From positions 6,138,001-6,202,000 of the forward strand of contig NZ_CP107947.1 in assembly GCF_036059255.1 (NCBI RefSeq): a stretch of 64,000 nucleotides of DNA, in the 5' to 3' direction. Made by a program: the position numbers and the translations under genes. Below, in pieces: positions 55,201-63,563 of this stretch (position 1 is the stretch's first letter; each line of letters begins with the position of its first letter). This stretch comes from Micromonospora sp. NBC_00389 (GTDB lineage Bacteria > Actinomycetota > Actinomycetes > Mycobacteriales > Micromonosporaceae). The notes under the pieces are model-generated. The model did no database searches. It was not told the DNA's origin and saw only the letters and a list, made by a program, of their open reading frames with translations.

Positions 55201-57688
55201 GCGCTCCCTTGGCGACCTGCATCCGGGCCAGGTTGGCCAACTGCCGGCCGGGACCGCACTCGACCAGCTGCCAGGTGCCGGCGGCCAGCAGGGTGGCCAC
55301 GCAGTCGCCGAAGCGGACCGGCCGGCGCAGGTGCGTCGCCCAGTACGCCGGGTCGGTGGCCTGCTCGGCGGTGATCCAGGTGCCGGTGACGTTCGACAGG
55401 AACGGCATCGTCGGCGGGCGCAGCGGCACCTCCGCCATCAGCGCGGTGAACTCGGCGAGGATCGGCTCCATCATCGGGGAGTGGAACGCGTGCGAGGTGC
55501 GCAGCATCTTGGACTTGCCCTTGAGTGTCGCGGCGAACGCCTCGACGGCGGCGGTCTCGCCGGCCACCACGCAGGTGCCCGGGCCGTTGACCGTGGCCAC
55601 CGAGAGCCCTTCGGGTAGCAGTCCTGCGACGACCGACTCGTCCAGCGCGACGGCGAGCATCGACCCGGCGGGCAACGACTGCATCAGCCGGCCCCGGGCG
55701 GCGACCACCCGCAGCGCGTCCGGCAGGCTCAGCACCCCGGCCACGGTGGCGGCGACGTACTCGCCGATGGAGTGGCCGATCATCGCGGCCGGGCGGATCC
55801 CGGCGGCCTGCCAGAGTGTGGCCAGGGCGTACTCGACGGTGAACAGCGCCGGCTGGGTGTAGCGGGTCTCGGTGAGTTTCTCCCCCGCCGCGGGGTCCCG
55901 GCCGAGGATCAGGTCGCGCAGGTCCAGGCCCAGGTCGGGGCGGAGCAGTTCGGCGCACTCGTCGACGACGGCGGCGAAGCGGGGCTGCTCGGCGTAGAGC
56001 TGCGCGCCCATCCCGGCGTACTGGGCGCCCTGGCCGGAGAACAGGAACGCCACCTTCGGGGCTGGACTGTTGGTCAAAGGTTTCGGACCGCGGACCGGGG
56101 CGCGGAGGGCGGCGACCGCACCCGGGAGGTCGGTGGCTACCACGGCACGGCGGTGCGGGTACGGGCGGCGGCCGACGAGCAGGGTGTGCGCGACGTCGGC
56201 GAGGTACGCCGGTCCGGCGTCGGCGGCGCCGTCCAGGTGGGTGGCGAGGCGCTGCACCGCGGCGTCCAGGGCGCTCGGGGTGGCTGCGCTGACCTGGAGC
56301 AGGTGCGCCGGGCGCACCCGCCGCTCGGTGCGGTACGCCGCTGGAGCCTCCTCCAGCACCACGTGCGCGTTGGTGCCGCCGATGCCGAACGAGCTCACGC
56401 CGGCCCGGCGCGGCCCACCGTCGGTGTCCCACTTGGTGAGGGTGTTCGCCACGTAGAACGGGGTGTCGGCGAACTCGACGGCCGGATTCGGCGTCTCGTA
56501 GTTGATCGTCGGCGGGATAAGCCCGTGCTCCATCGCGAGCACCGTCTTGATCACGCTGACGATGCCGGAGGGCTGGCTGAGGTGGCCGATGTTCGACTTC
56601 ACCGAGCCGATGCCGCACCAGCCCCGCTCGTCGGTGTCCCGGGTGTACACGGCCGAGAGCGCGGCCACCTCGATCGGGTCGCCCATCGCGGTGCCGGTGC
56701 CGTGCGCCTCGACGTAGCTGATGCTGCGCGGGTCGACGTCGGCCATCGCCACGGCCTGGGCGATCGCCGCCACCTGCCCGTCGACGCTGGGCGCGGTGAA
56801 ACCGACCTTGCCGGCACCGTCGTTGTTGATCGCGTTGCCGAGCACCACGGCGCGGATGGTGTCCCCGTCGGCGATCGCGTCGGAGAGCCGCTTGAGCAGG
56901 GTCACCCCGACGCCGCTGCCCCACACCGTGCCGTTGGCGGCGGCGTCGAACGGGCGGCACCGGCCATCGGGGGACGTGAAGCCGTCCATGCCGAGGTAGC
57001 CGACGTGCGGCAGCTCGATGTTCACGCCACCGGCGAGCGCCATGTCGCACTCGCCGTTGCGCAGCGCCTCGCAGGCCAGGTGGAACGCCACCAGCGAGGT
57101 GGAACAGGCGGTGTGCACGGTCAGGCTCGGCCCACGCAGATCCAGCCGGTACGACACGTTGGTGGCCACGTAGTTCGGCGAGTTCCCGGTGGCAATGGAG
57201 ACCGCGCCGTGCGGGTTGCCGCCGACCCGCCGGTTGCGCAGCACGTTGCGGTTCAGGTACACGTTGCCGCCGGTGCCGGCGTACACCCCGATGGCGCCGT
57301 CGTAGCGGGCTGGGTCGTAGCCGGCGTCCTCCAGCGCGGTGTGGCAGGACTCCAGGAACAGCCGGTGCTGCGGGTCGGTCAGCTCCGCCTCCCGGGCGGT
57401 CATCCCGAACAGCGTGGCGTCGAACTCGTCGTAGCCGTCGACCAGCGGGGCACGGTTGACCCAGCCCGGGTCGTCGACCTCCTCGACGGTCGAACCCCGG
57501 GCGAGCTGCTCCTCCCGGGTCAGCTCGGTGACCGACTCCACCCCGTCGACGAGGTTGCGCCAGAACTCGTGCACGTCGGCCGCGCCGGGTAGGCGCGCGG
57601 CCAGGCCGACGATCGCGATCGGTTCGATGCCCTCGTGGGGCAGCTCGGTGACGTCGTCGGGTAGATCGACTGCGATCGGGTTGCTCAT
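52214..57688 (-). CDS. Type I polyketide synthase, KS-AT-KR-DH-ACP
   Basis: An 1,824-residue single module. KS at residues about 20-450 with the Cys of TACSTS (about 195), EAHGTGT and NIGH. AT at about 545-850: FSGQGAQY, GHSIGEY and HAFHSPMM, the motif of malonyl-CoA selection. KR catalytic part at about 1150-1330: GGLGGIG, the Ser and Tyr of LCSSITGLVGGFGQIDYCAAN. DH at about 1395-1640: EHRIGGVPVIPG (HxxxGxxxxP) and the Asp of LHPALLDVA. ACP at about 1735-1800 (LGGNSLVAVQ). The KR precedes the DH, unlike the usual DH-KR order. No ER or MT. It should add one malonyl unit and reduce/dehydrate it to an enoyl. Start ATG 57688; the frame upstream is overlap with the NRPS and not credible. Confidence 0.9.
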   Translation of the reverse strand: MSNPIAVDLPDDVTELPHEGIEPIAIVGLAARLPGAADVHEFWRNLVDGVESVTELTREEQLARGSTVEEVDDPGWVNRAPLVDGYDEFDATLFGMTAREAELTDPQHRLFLESCHTALEDAGYDPARYDGAIGVYAGTGGNVYLNRNVLRNRRVGGNPHGAVSIATGNSPNYVATNVSYRLDLRGPSLTVHTACSTSLVAFHLACEALRNGECDMALAGGVNIELPHVGYLGMDGFTSPDGRCRPFDAAANGTVWGSGVGVTLLKRLSDAIADGDTIRAVVLGNAINNDGAGKVGFTAPSVDGQVAAIAQAVAMADVDPRSISYVEAHGTGTAMGDPIEVAALSAVYTRDTDERGWCGIGSVKSNIGHLSQPSGIVSVIKTVLAMEHGLIPPTINYETPNPAVEFADTPFYVANTLTKWDTDGGPRRAGVSSFGIGGTNAHVVLEEAPAAYRTERRVRPAHLLQVSAATPSALDAAVQRLATHLDGAADAGPAYLADVAHTLLVGRRPYPHRRAVVATDLPGAVAALRAPVRGPKPLTNSPAPKVAFLFSGQGAQYAGMGAQLYAEQPRFAAVVDECAELLRPDLGLDLRDLILGRDPAAGEKLTETRYTQPALFTVEYALATLWQAAGIRPAAMIGHSIGEYVAATVAGVLSLPDALRVVAARGRLMQSLPAGSMLAVALDESVVAGLLPEGLSVATVNGPGTCVVAGETAAVEAFAATLKGKSKMLRTSHAFHSPMMEPILAEFTALMAEVPLRPPTMPFLSNVTGTWITAEQATDPAYWATHLRRPVRFGDCVATLLAAGTWQLVECGPGRQLANLARMQVAKGAPEQRALTPLGSLPGAGESTGDLATLLGTAATLWCAGLPVRVDADPTARRVPLPSYPFERRRYWIDPDREEPVAAAPVESGPRPLPEWFAVPVWRQAAPLPPAGPLGRCLVLTAGPRADALLAGLRAAGADPVPVRPGDSFAAADGGYRLRPGARADHDALVAALTADGGSPTRLVHAFTLDGAPTGTDIAATWAAQELGFFSALHLVQALAGAGLTGDESGLALDLVTAGTGDVRGDDLRRPEHATLAGLVRVLAAELPGLAVRLVDADPTDDDATAVVAELRRPREPEVALRGGRRWVAGVEQVTIDAEGDPGALRDGGRYVITGGLGGIGITLAEDFATRARAKLVLLARSGLPERERWDDHLAVHGDDRAGRAIAAIRRMEAAGAEVLVLAADVTDPADLSRVRDAATSAYGGIDGIVHAAGLPGGGMAEVKERAEAERVLAPKLAGTLALAQVFGDLPLDFVVLCSSITGLVGGFGQIDYCAANAFLDAHARSGAGWRAPVLSQNWGGWAEVGMAVETAVPTGFRAAGRDTVTSAVDHPVLTTKVTGPAETVLHGLVSANTHWLLDEHRIGGVPVIPGTAHLESVRAAVAAALPAPGPGAAVELRDVVFLEPFAVPDGTIAQYRVELTPADDGGTDFAVRSLAGGRLRTHVRGSAGWTDEPAPPAHPAIPAGRRVDDDASFGRGRTSMLTFGPRWAALGEHHLADGTELAVVEAPAAAVGDLPAWGLHPALLDVATAFGRGQGSGTYLPLSYGRIVVRDTLPARFTSELRHRSGGTDEVVAADLSLRDPDGRELVAISDFVLRRVDQGAVTGGLAGPSTADSGAGAPISTEDIRPVDGAEAFRRSLTAGLGAQVVIATRTVDDIRRRAGRVTTDNLAGDDAVAAPTPSGDGSAAPGTELEMTIARVWQDGLGVAEVGIDDDFFALGGNSLVAVQLIAAMRRATGVRLPMRSLFETPTVAGLAARIEELRATTTDEPASPAPIPAIPRLPRA

Positions 57689-57702
57689 CAGGCTGTCCTT
57701 CG

Positions 57703-60700
57703 TCACGCGGTGCCGCCGGGGCGGCGGGGAGGGATACGGCGGGTACGGCTGCGGCGGGCGGCGGCGCGCAGGGCGGCCCGGGCCAGCTCCGGCCGGTCGG
57801 CGGCACCGTCGAGGCTGGCGGCGAGCGCCCGGACGGTGGGGTGGCGGAACAGGTCGAGCATCTTGATGGACCGGCCGGTGGCGGCGATCAGCCGGGCGTG
57901 CACGGCGGCGAGCGCGAGGGAGTGCCCGCCGATGTCGAAGAAGTTGTCGGTCACCCCGACCCGGTCGCGCTCCAACACCTCCCGCCAGATCCCGGCGATC
58001 AGCTCCTCGGTCTCGGTGAGCCCGTCCGGGCCAGCGGGCATCAGGGCCGGCGGAGGGCCGGCCGCGTCGCCACCGGCGACGGTCATCGCGCCGAGCTGCG
58101 GCACCCGCACGGTGGGTCGGGGCAGCGCGGCGGCCACCTCGCGTGCCGGCGTGTCCGGTGCGGCGGCCAGCGCGCCCACCAGCTCGGCCAGGTCGGCGAG
58201 CAGGTCGTCGATGCGGGCGGGGTCGAACAGGTCCGGGTTGTAGACCACCTCGACGCCGGTACGGCCGCCTGTCTGCACCACGTAGACGGTGATGTCGAAC
58301 GGTGAGCCCGGTTTGGGCACCGGCACCGGCTCGGCGGTCAGCCCGGTCAGCGTCAACCGGGGCGGCGCGAAGTTGAGCACGTTGAACAGCACCTGCACCA
58401 GCGGCGCGCGGGCGGTGTCCCGGCCGACGCCGAGGGCCTCGACGATGCGTTCCAGCGGCGCCCCGGGGTGGGCGGTGGCCTCGTGCAGCTCCCCGGCACA
58501 CCGGTCGACCAGCTCGGCGAAGCTCGCCCCGCCGGTGCGGACCCGCACCGGCACCGTGTCGATGAAGAAGCCGATCACGTCGTCGAAGGCGGCCAGCCGC
58601 CGGTCGGCGACGATCGCGCCGAGCACGTGGTCGTCGCCGCCGGTGAGCCGCGCGATCAGCTCACCGAAGGCGGCCAGCAGCACCGCGGCGACCGTGGTGC
58701 CACGCCGCTCGGCCAGCTCGCGGACCGCGCGGTCGGTGTCGGCGGACAGCCGGACGGCCGCCTCCACCCCGGCGTAGGTCTGCACGGCCGGTCGGGGCCG
58801 GTCCCGGGGCAGGTCCAGGACCGTCGGTACGCCGTCCAGGTGCGCGGTCCACCAGGCCAGGTCGGTCGCGCCGCGCAGCCGGTCCCGCTCGGCCCGCCAC
58901 ACCGCGTAGTCGGCGTACCGGGCGGGCAGCTCCGGCAGCGCCGGCGGCTGGCCGGCCACCGCCTGGGCGTACCCGGCGGCCAGGTCGTCGTAGCAGACCC
59001 GCTCGGACCAGCCGTCGAAGACGGCGTGGTGCCAGGTGGCGGCCAGCACGTGCTCGGCCGGGCCGAGCCGGTAGACGGTCACCTGCCAGGGCGGCCCGGT
59101 GGCCAGGTCGAAGGGGTGCGCGGCGCCGGCGGCGAGCATCCGGGCCAGCTCCGCCTCCGGCTCGGCGCTGCCGGTCAGGTCGACCACCGGCACCGCCACG
59201 TCGGTCGGCTCGGCGCAGACCGCGTACGGCACGCCGGCGGTCTGCGGGATCCGCCAGCGCAGCACGTCGTGCCGCTCGGCGACGGCCCGCAGCGCCGCGC
59301 TGAGCGCGGCCGTGTCCAGCGGGCCGTGCAGCCGGTGCGCCACCGCGATGTTGTACGGCGCGCTGGACGGCGCGAGCTGGTCGACGAACCAGAGTCGTCG
59401 CTGCGGCGGGGAGAGGGTGGGCGGGTTGCCGGTGCTCAGTCCGTCGGCGCCGACCGGCGCGGCGGCCACCCGCTCGGCCAGTCGGCCGAAGGTACGCTGG
59501 GTGAACACCTCGCGGGTGTCGAGCTGCCTGCCCAGCTCGGCGCGGAGCGCGGCGACCAGGCGCATTGCCGCGATGGAGTTGCCGCCAGCGGCGAGGAAGT
59601 CGGTCGCCGGCTCGGGTGCCGCGCCGAGCAGCCGGGTCCAGATGCCGGCCACCGCCGCCACCATGGACCCACCTGTGGCATCAGGCGTGCGGTCGTCCAC
59701 AGTCGACGTGGTGCGGGCGGCGGCCAGCGCGCGCAGCGCCGGACGGTCCAGCTTGCCGCTGACCGGGCTGACCGGCAGCGTGGCGTGACGCAACACCCGG
59801 GCCGGCAGCATCGCCGTGGTCAGCCGACTGCCGGCGTACGCCCGCAGCCGGCCATCGTCGGGCGCGTCCGCCGGGCTGAGGAACGCGACCAGCTCGACGC
59901 CGGCCGGGCCGGGCACCGCCTCGACCGCCACCCCGGTCACCCCGGGCAGGTCGGCCAGCACGGCCTCCACCTCGCCCAGCTCGATGCGCTGCCCCCGGAT
60001 CTTGACCTGCCGGTCGACCCGGCCGAGGTAGACGATCCGGCCGTCCGGGTCGTGGCGCACCAGGTCGCCGGTGCGGTACAGCCGCTCGCCGGGCAGCCCG
60101 GAGAACGGGTCCGGGACGAACCGCTCGGCGGTCAGCGCCGGCTGGCCCAGATAGCCGTCGGCCAGCCCGGGCCCGCCGATCAGCAGCTCACCTGTCTCGC
60201 CCGGCGGCACCGGGTCCAGCGCGGCGTCCACCACGTACGCCCGGTGGTTGGGCAGTGGCCGGCCGATCGGCATCGGATCGGTCTCGGTGGCGCTCAACGG
60301 GCCGCTGACCGCCAGCACCGTCGTCTCGGTGGGGCCGTAGCCGTTGAGGAAACGGCGGCCGGGTGCCCACCGGGCGACCAGCGCGGCCGGCACCGCCTCG
60401 CCGCCGCAGAGCACGGTACGCCAGTCGGGCAGCTCGGCCGGGTCCAGCATGGACAGCACGGTGGGCGTGATGAAGCCCCAGTTGACCTCGTGCGCGGCGA
60501 TGAACCGGGCCAGCCGGACCGGGTCGGCGCGGTCCTCGGCGCCGAGCAGCTGCACCGAGCCGCCGAGCAGCAGCGGCACGAACAGGTCCATGGTGGCCGC
60601 GTCGAAGCCGAGCGAGGCGATGCCGAGGCTGCGTACGTCGGCGTCGGCGCCGGTGAGCGCGACCACGCCGGTGACGAACTCGACCACGTTGCGGTGGCTG

Positions 60701-61224
60701 GTGAGCACGCCCTTCGGGCGGCCCGTCGAGCCCGAGGTGAACAGCACGTACGCCGGGTCGCCCGGGCGGGCCGGGCAGGGCGTGAGTGGGGCCGGGCCGG
60801 GCAGCCCGACCGCCTCGATGCCGGGCGCGTCGCCGAACTCCGCCTCGGCGGCGTCGCCGACCACCAGGGACACGCCCGCGTCGGCGGCGATCCCGCGCAG
60901 CCGCCGACGCGGGCCTCCCGGCTCCAGCGGCACGTAGCAGCCGCCGGCCAGCAACACCCCCAGTACGGTGGCGACCAGCTCGGGCCGGCGGGCGCCACAC
61001 ACCCCCACCCGGGTCTGCCGGCCGACGCCCCGGGCACGCAGCGCGGCGGCCACCCCGGCGGCCAGGGACAGCAGCTCGGCGTAGCTGAGCCGGCTGTCCC
61101 ACTGGCGCACCGCCACTGCGTCCGGTGTGCGGGTGGCCTGTGCGACCACCAGCTCGGCGATCGTCGCGTCCGGCCAGGGCAGCGGCTCGCCCCGTATCGC
61201 GCTGATGGACAGGATGTCGGTCAC
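57703..61224 (-). CDS. NRPS with order A-T-C-T
   Basis: A 1,173-residue protein. A domain at about 20-500: [52 protein letters not shown]. The pocket reads D-A-M-F-L-G-G-V-L-K, which I cannot assign safely; aliphatic residues (Val/Leu-like) are the nearest. First T at about 520-585 (AGGNSIAAM), C at about 600-1010 (WHHAVFDGWS, active), second T at about 1065-1135 (IGGHSLALA). There is no second A domain, so the last T must be loaded in trans or take the chain by an unusual route before the PKS KS. GTG at 61224 overlaps the LanB-like stop (GTGA). The end is 14 bases from the PKS. Confidence 0.85.
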   Translation of the reverse strand: MTDILSISAIRGEPLPWPDATIAELVVAQATRTPDAVAVRQWDSRLSYAELLSLAAGVAAALRARGVGRQTRVGVCGARRPELVATVLGVLLAGGCYVPLEPGGPRRRLRGIAADAGVSLVVGDAAEAEFGDAPGIEAVGLPGPAPLTPCPARPGDPAYVLFTSGSTGRPKGVLTSHRNVVEFVTGVVALTGADADVRSLGIASLGFDAATMDLFVPLLLGGSVQLLGAEDRADPVRLARFIAAHEVNWGFITPTVLSMLDPAELPDWRTVLCGGEAVPAALVARWAPGRRFLNGYGPTETTVLAVSGPLSATETDPMPIGRPLPNHRAYVVDAALDPVPPGETGELLIGGPGLADGYLGQPALTAERFVPDPFSGLPGERLYRTGDLVRHDPDGRIVYLGRVDRQVKIRGQRIELGEVEAVLADLPGVTGVAVEAVPGPAGVELVAFLSPADAPDDGRLRAYAGSRLTTAMLPARVLRHATLPVSPVSGKLDRPALRALAAARTTSTVDDRTPDATGGSMVAAVAGIWTRLLGAAPEPATDFLAAGGNSIAAMRLVAALRAELGRQLDTREVFTQRTFGRLAERVAAAPVGADGLSTGNPPTLSPPQRRLWFVDQLAPSSAPYNIAVAHRLHGPLDTAALSAALRAVAERHDVLRWRIPQTAGVPYAVCAEPTDVAVPVVDLTGSAEPEAELARMLAAGAAHPFDLATGPPWQVTVYRLGPAEHVLAATWHHAVFDGWSERVCYDDLAAGYAQAVAGQPPALPELPARYADYAVWRAERDRLRGATDLAWWTAHLDGVPTVLDLPRDRPRPAVQTYAGVEAAVRLSADTDRAVRELAERRGTTVAAVLLAAFGELIARLTGGDDHVLGAIVADRRLAAFDDVIGFFIDTVPVRVRTGGASFAELVDRCAGELHEATAHPGAPLERIVEALGVGRDTARAPLVQVLFNVLNFAPPRLTLTGLTAEPVPVPKPGSPFDITVYVVQTGGRTGVEVVYNPDLFDPARIDDLLADLAELVGALAAAPDTPAREVAAALPRPTVRVPQLGAMTVAGGDAAGPPPALMPAGPDGLTETEELIAGIWREVLERDRVGVTDNFFDIGGHSLALAAVHARLIAATGRSIKMLDLFRHPTVRALAASLDGAADRPELARAALRAAARRSRTRRIPPRRPGGTA

Positions 61225-63563
61225 CGGTTCCCCCCGGGGTAGCTGCTCGGATCGGTGATCTGCAGGCGCAGCTCGCTGACGTAGGCGCGGCCCGCCGCGT
61301 CGGTCACCCAGCTGTCGGTCGGCGTCGGCAACAGCTCGCTGACCACGAGCGTCACGTCCGGCCCGCTGCGGGCGGCGGCGTCGACCATCGCGCACAGCGA
61401 CTGGGCGTAGAGCGGGCCGGTCAGGTCGACGTAGCAGGGTTTGACCTCGGTGCCGACCTTCACGAACACCTGCTCGGGCAGGCCGAGCCGACCCCGCCAG
61501 CGGCGTACCGCGAGGAACCGCGCCGCCTCCCCGGTCACCCCGGCCAGGCCGCTCTCCTCGACCGTGGTCCGCCAGGTGCGTCGGGCCACGACCAGCCGGT
61601 CGATGGTGATCCTGGGCGTGTGCGGTGCCGGGTCGAGCAGCTTGAAGGCGTCCACCAGCAGCGAACCGAGCAGGTTGGCGAAGACCTCCATGAGCGGCCA
61701 CCGGCTGCCGTCGGGCAGCACCACCGCCAGCCGGTCGCCGTCCGGCACCACCCGCACCTCGGTCGCCGGGACCAACCGGTCGACCTCGCCGCCCCGGGCG
61801 GTGTCGATGCCGAGCTGCCGGTCGGCCGGGCTGGTCAGCCCGTACGTGGTGCGGGTGGTGACGCGGGGGAAGCCCTCCGGGTAGAGCACCCGGACCCGGG
61901 CGGGGCCGAGGTCGGCGTCCAACCCGGCGCGCAGCGCCGCCGGATCGGGGTGGAACGGCACGAACACCGCGCTGTCGAAGGTGGCGTTGGCCGGGTGCAG
62001 CTCGCCGAGCACGAGCAGGAACTCGCCCCGGTTCAGCGCGGCCAGGTCGGTGGCGCTGATCTGCACGTCCGGGCTGTGGATCCGGGCCGACGGCCAGCCG
62101 GGCGCGCTCGCCGGGAACACCCGCCGGGCCCGGTCGGCCAGCTCCACGCCGCGCAGCCGCAACTCGGGCTGCCCGGGTGGCAGCGCGGCCAGGTCGAACA
62201 GGTCCGCCCAGCGGGCGGTGAAGCCGGCGGTGGTGGCGGCCAGCGGACCGTCCTGGGCCATCAGCAGCCCCTGGGCCAGGGACCAGACGTCGGCCAACCG
62301 CACCGGCCCGTCGGCGCGCAGCTCCTCGTACAGCTCGGCGAAGATCCGTTCGCAGGCGGCGCCGATCTCGGCGGTCAGCCAGCGGGCCGCCTGGAGCACC
62401 ACGGCCAGCGGCGTGGCGAGCGCGGCGAGCACCTCGGCGCCCACGCTGACGGTGAGGTCCCGGGCGCTCTCCTCGTAGGCGACCGTGCGGCCGACGTACA
62501 TCTGACCGGCCTGCCGGGTGGCGGGTCGTCCGGTGACGGCGGTGAACTCCGCGTTCAGCACGGCCAGCGCGGCACCGAGCCGGTCCGGGTCTCCGGCGCT
62601 CGCGGCGACTTCGTCGCAGGCCACGCAGAGCCGTTCGAAGCCGGCGCTCACCTCCGCGCGCAACGCGAGATCGCCGATCGCGGCCAGCCTTTCGCGCAGC
62701 ACCTGCTCGGCCCGGGGGCTGATCGGCAGGCCGGCGTCCCAGGTCAGCAGGCCACGCTCGACCAGCCGGTCGAGCAGCAGGAAGCCGTCGGCATCGGTGC
62801 GCAGCCCGGCGTCGCCGTCCGCGCGGACCCGTTCGACCAGGCGTACGGCCGGGGTGCGCCCGTCGCAGGAGACCAGCAACCGTGCGTCGAGGGCGGACAG
62901 CTCGACCGGCGGGTGCAGCGGCCGGTGCAGCCACCGACCCGTCACGCTCAGGTGCGGCGGCAGCGCTGGCGCCCACCAGCGGCGCACGGCCGGGTCGTCG
63001 GCGAGCCGGTCGGCGTACGCGATCAGCGCCCACGCCTCGAAGTGGACCTCGCGCCGGGACACCAGCCGCGGTCCCGGCCACAGCCGGGTCGCCGGGTCGG
63101 CGGGGTCGAACGTGCCCCAGCAGACCGGGCCGAAGAACCCGATCGTCTCGGCCTTTCCGCAGTAGCGCTGCCAGTAGCGCAGCAGGCTCAGCTCGCGCTT
63201 GCGCCGCCGGACGTTGCGCACCATCGGGTCGGTCCGCAGCAGCCCGTCCAGGGCGATCAGCATCTCCGGGTTCTGCCAGGTGACCGCCTCACGCAGCAGC
63301 GGGTCGGCGGCGATCCGGCCGGCGGCCGCCGAGGAGTCGGCCAGCGCCACGGCGAACGCCTTGTCGAACATCTCGGCGGCACCGCTGCCGGCACTCGCCC
63401 GCCCGTCGGCGGTCTCCTCGGCGGCCAGCAGCGCATCGGCGGCACCGGCGGCGTCCGGGGCGGCGAAGGCGGCCAGCCCGTCGGCCGGGAAGCCGGCGGT
63501 GCGCAGCACCACGTGGCGCCACACCGACCAACCCGTGTCGCCCAGGGGCAGCAGGTGGTTCAT
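61221..63563 (-). CDS. LanB-like protein (lantibiotic dehydratase N-terminal, glutamylation-type domain)
   Basis: A 780-residue protein of the lantibiotic dehydratase family. Recognisable stretches: GWSVWRHVVLRTAGFP at the start, EMLIALDGLLRTDPMVRNVRRRKRELSLLRYWQRYCGKAETIGFFGPVCWG (about 95-150), RWLHRPLHPPVELSALDARLL, and a C-terminal ITIDRLVVARRTWRT, LGLPEQVFVKVGTEVKPCYVDL. In LanB enzymes this region uses glutamyl-tRNA to activate Ser/Thr. The C-terminal elimination domain of full dehydratases (about 250 residues) is absent, so the protein is of the stand-alone type also seen in PEARLs, which attach amino acids from aminoacyl-tRNA to a carrier peptide. ATG at 63563 overlaps the first LanB stop. 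Confidence 0.82.
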   Translation of the reverse strand: MNHLLPLGDTGWSVWRHVVLRTAGFPADGLAAFAAPDAAGAADALLAAEETADGRASAGSGAAEMFDKAFAVALADSSAAAGRIAADPLLREAVTWQNPEMLIALDGLLRTDPMVRNVRRRKRELSLLRYWQRYCGKAETIGFFGPVCWGTFDPADPATRLWPGPRLVSRREVHFEAWALIAYADRLADDPAVRRWWAPALPPHLSVTGRWLHRPLHPPVELSALDARLLVSCDGRTPAVRLVERVRADGDAGLRTDADGFLLLDRLVERGLLTWDAGLPISPRAEQVLRERLAAIGDLALRAEVSAGFERLCVACDEVAASAGDPDRLGAALAVLNAEFTAVTGRPATRQAGQMYVGRTVAYEESARDLTVSVGAEVLAALATPLAVVLQAARWLTAEIGAACERIFAELYEELRADGPVRLADVWSLAQGLLMAQDGPLAATTAGFTARWADLFDLAALPPGQPELRLRGVELADRARRVFPASAPGWPSARIHSPDVQISATDLAALNRGEFLLVLGELHPANATFDSAVFVPFHPDPAALRAGLDADLGPARVRVLYPEGFPRVTTRTTYGLTSPADRQLGIDTARGGEVDRLVPATEVRVVPDGDRLAVVLPDGSRWPLMEVFANLLGSLLVDAFKLLDPAPHTPRITIDRLVVARRTWRTTVEESGLAGVTGEAARFLAVRRWRGRLGLPEQVFVKVGTEVKPCYVDLTGPLYAQSLCAMVDAAARSGPDVTLVVSELLPTPTDSWVTDAAGRAYVSELRLQITDPSSYPGGNR

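Noticed and set aside
57689..58501. Upstream extension of the PKS frame
   Set aside because: It overlaps the end of the A-T-C-T NRPS in another frame and has low-complexity Arg/Ala/Gly composition; ATG at 57688 begins the real protein.
61225..63081. Upstream extension of the A-T-C-T NRPS frame
   Set aside because: It is a shadow of the LanB-like gene in a different frame, Arg/Pro-rich, and the GTGA overlap at 61224 is a good start.
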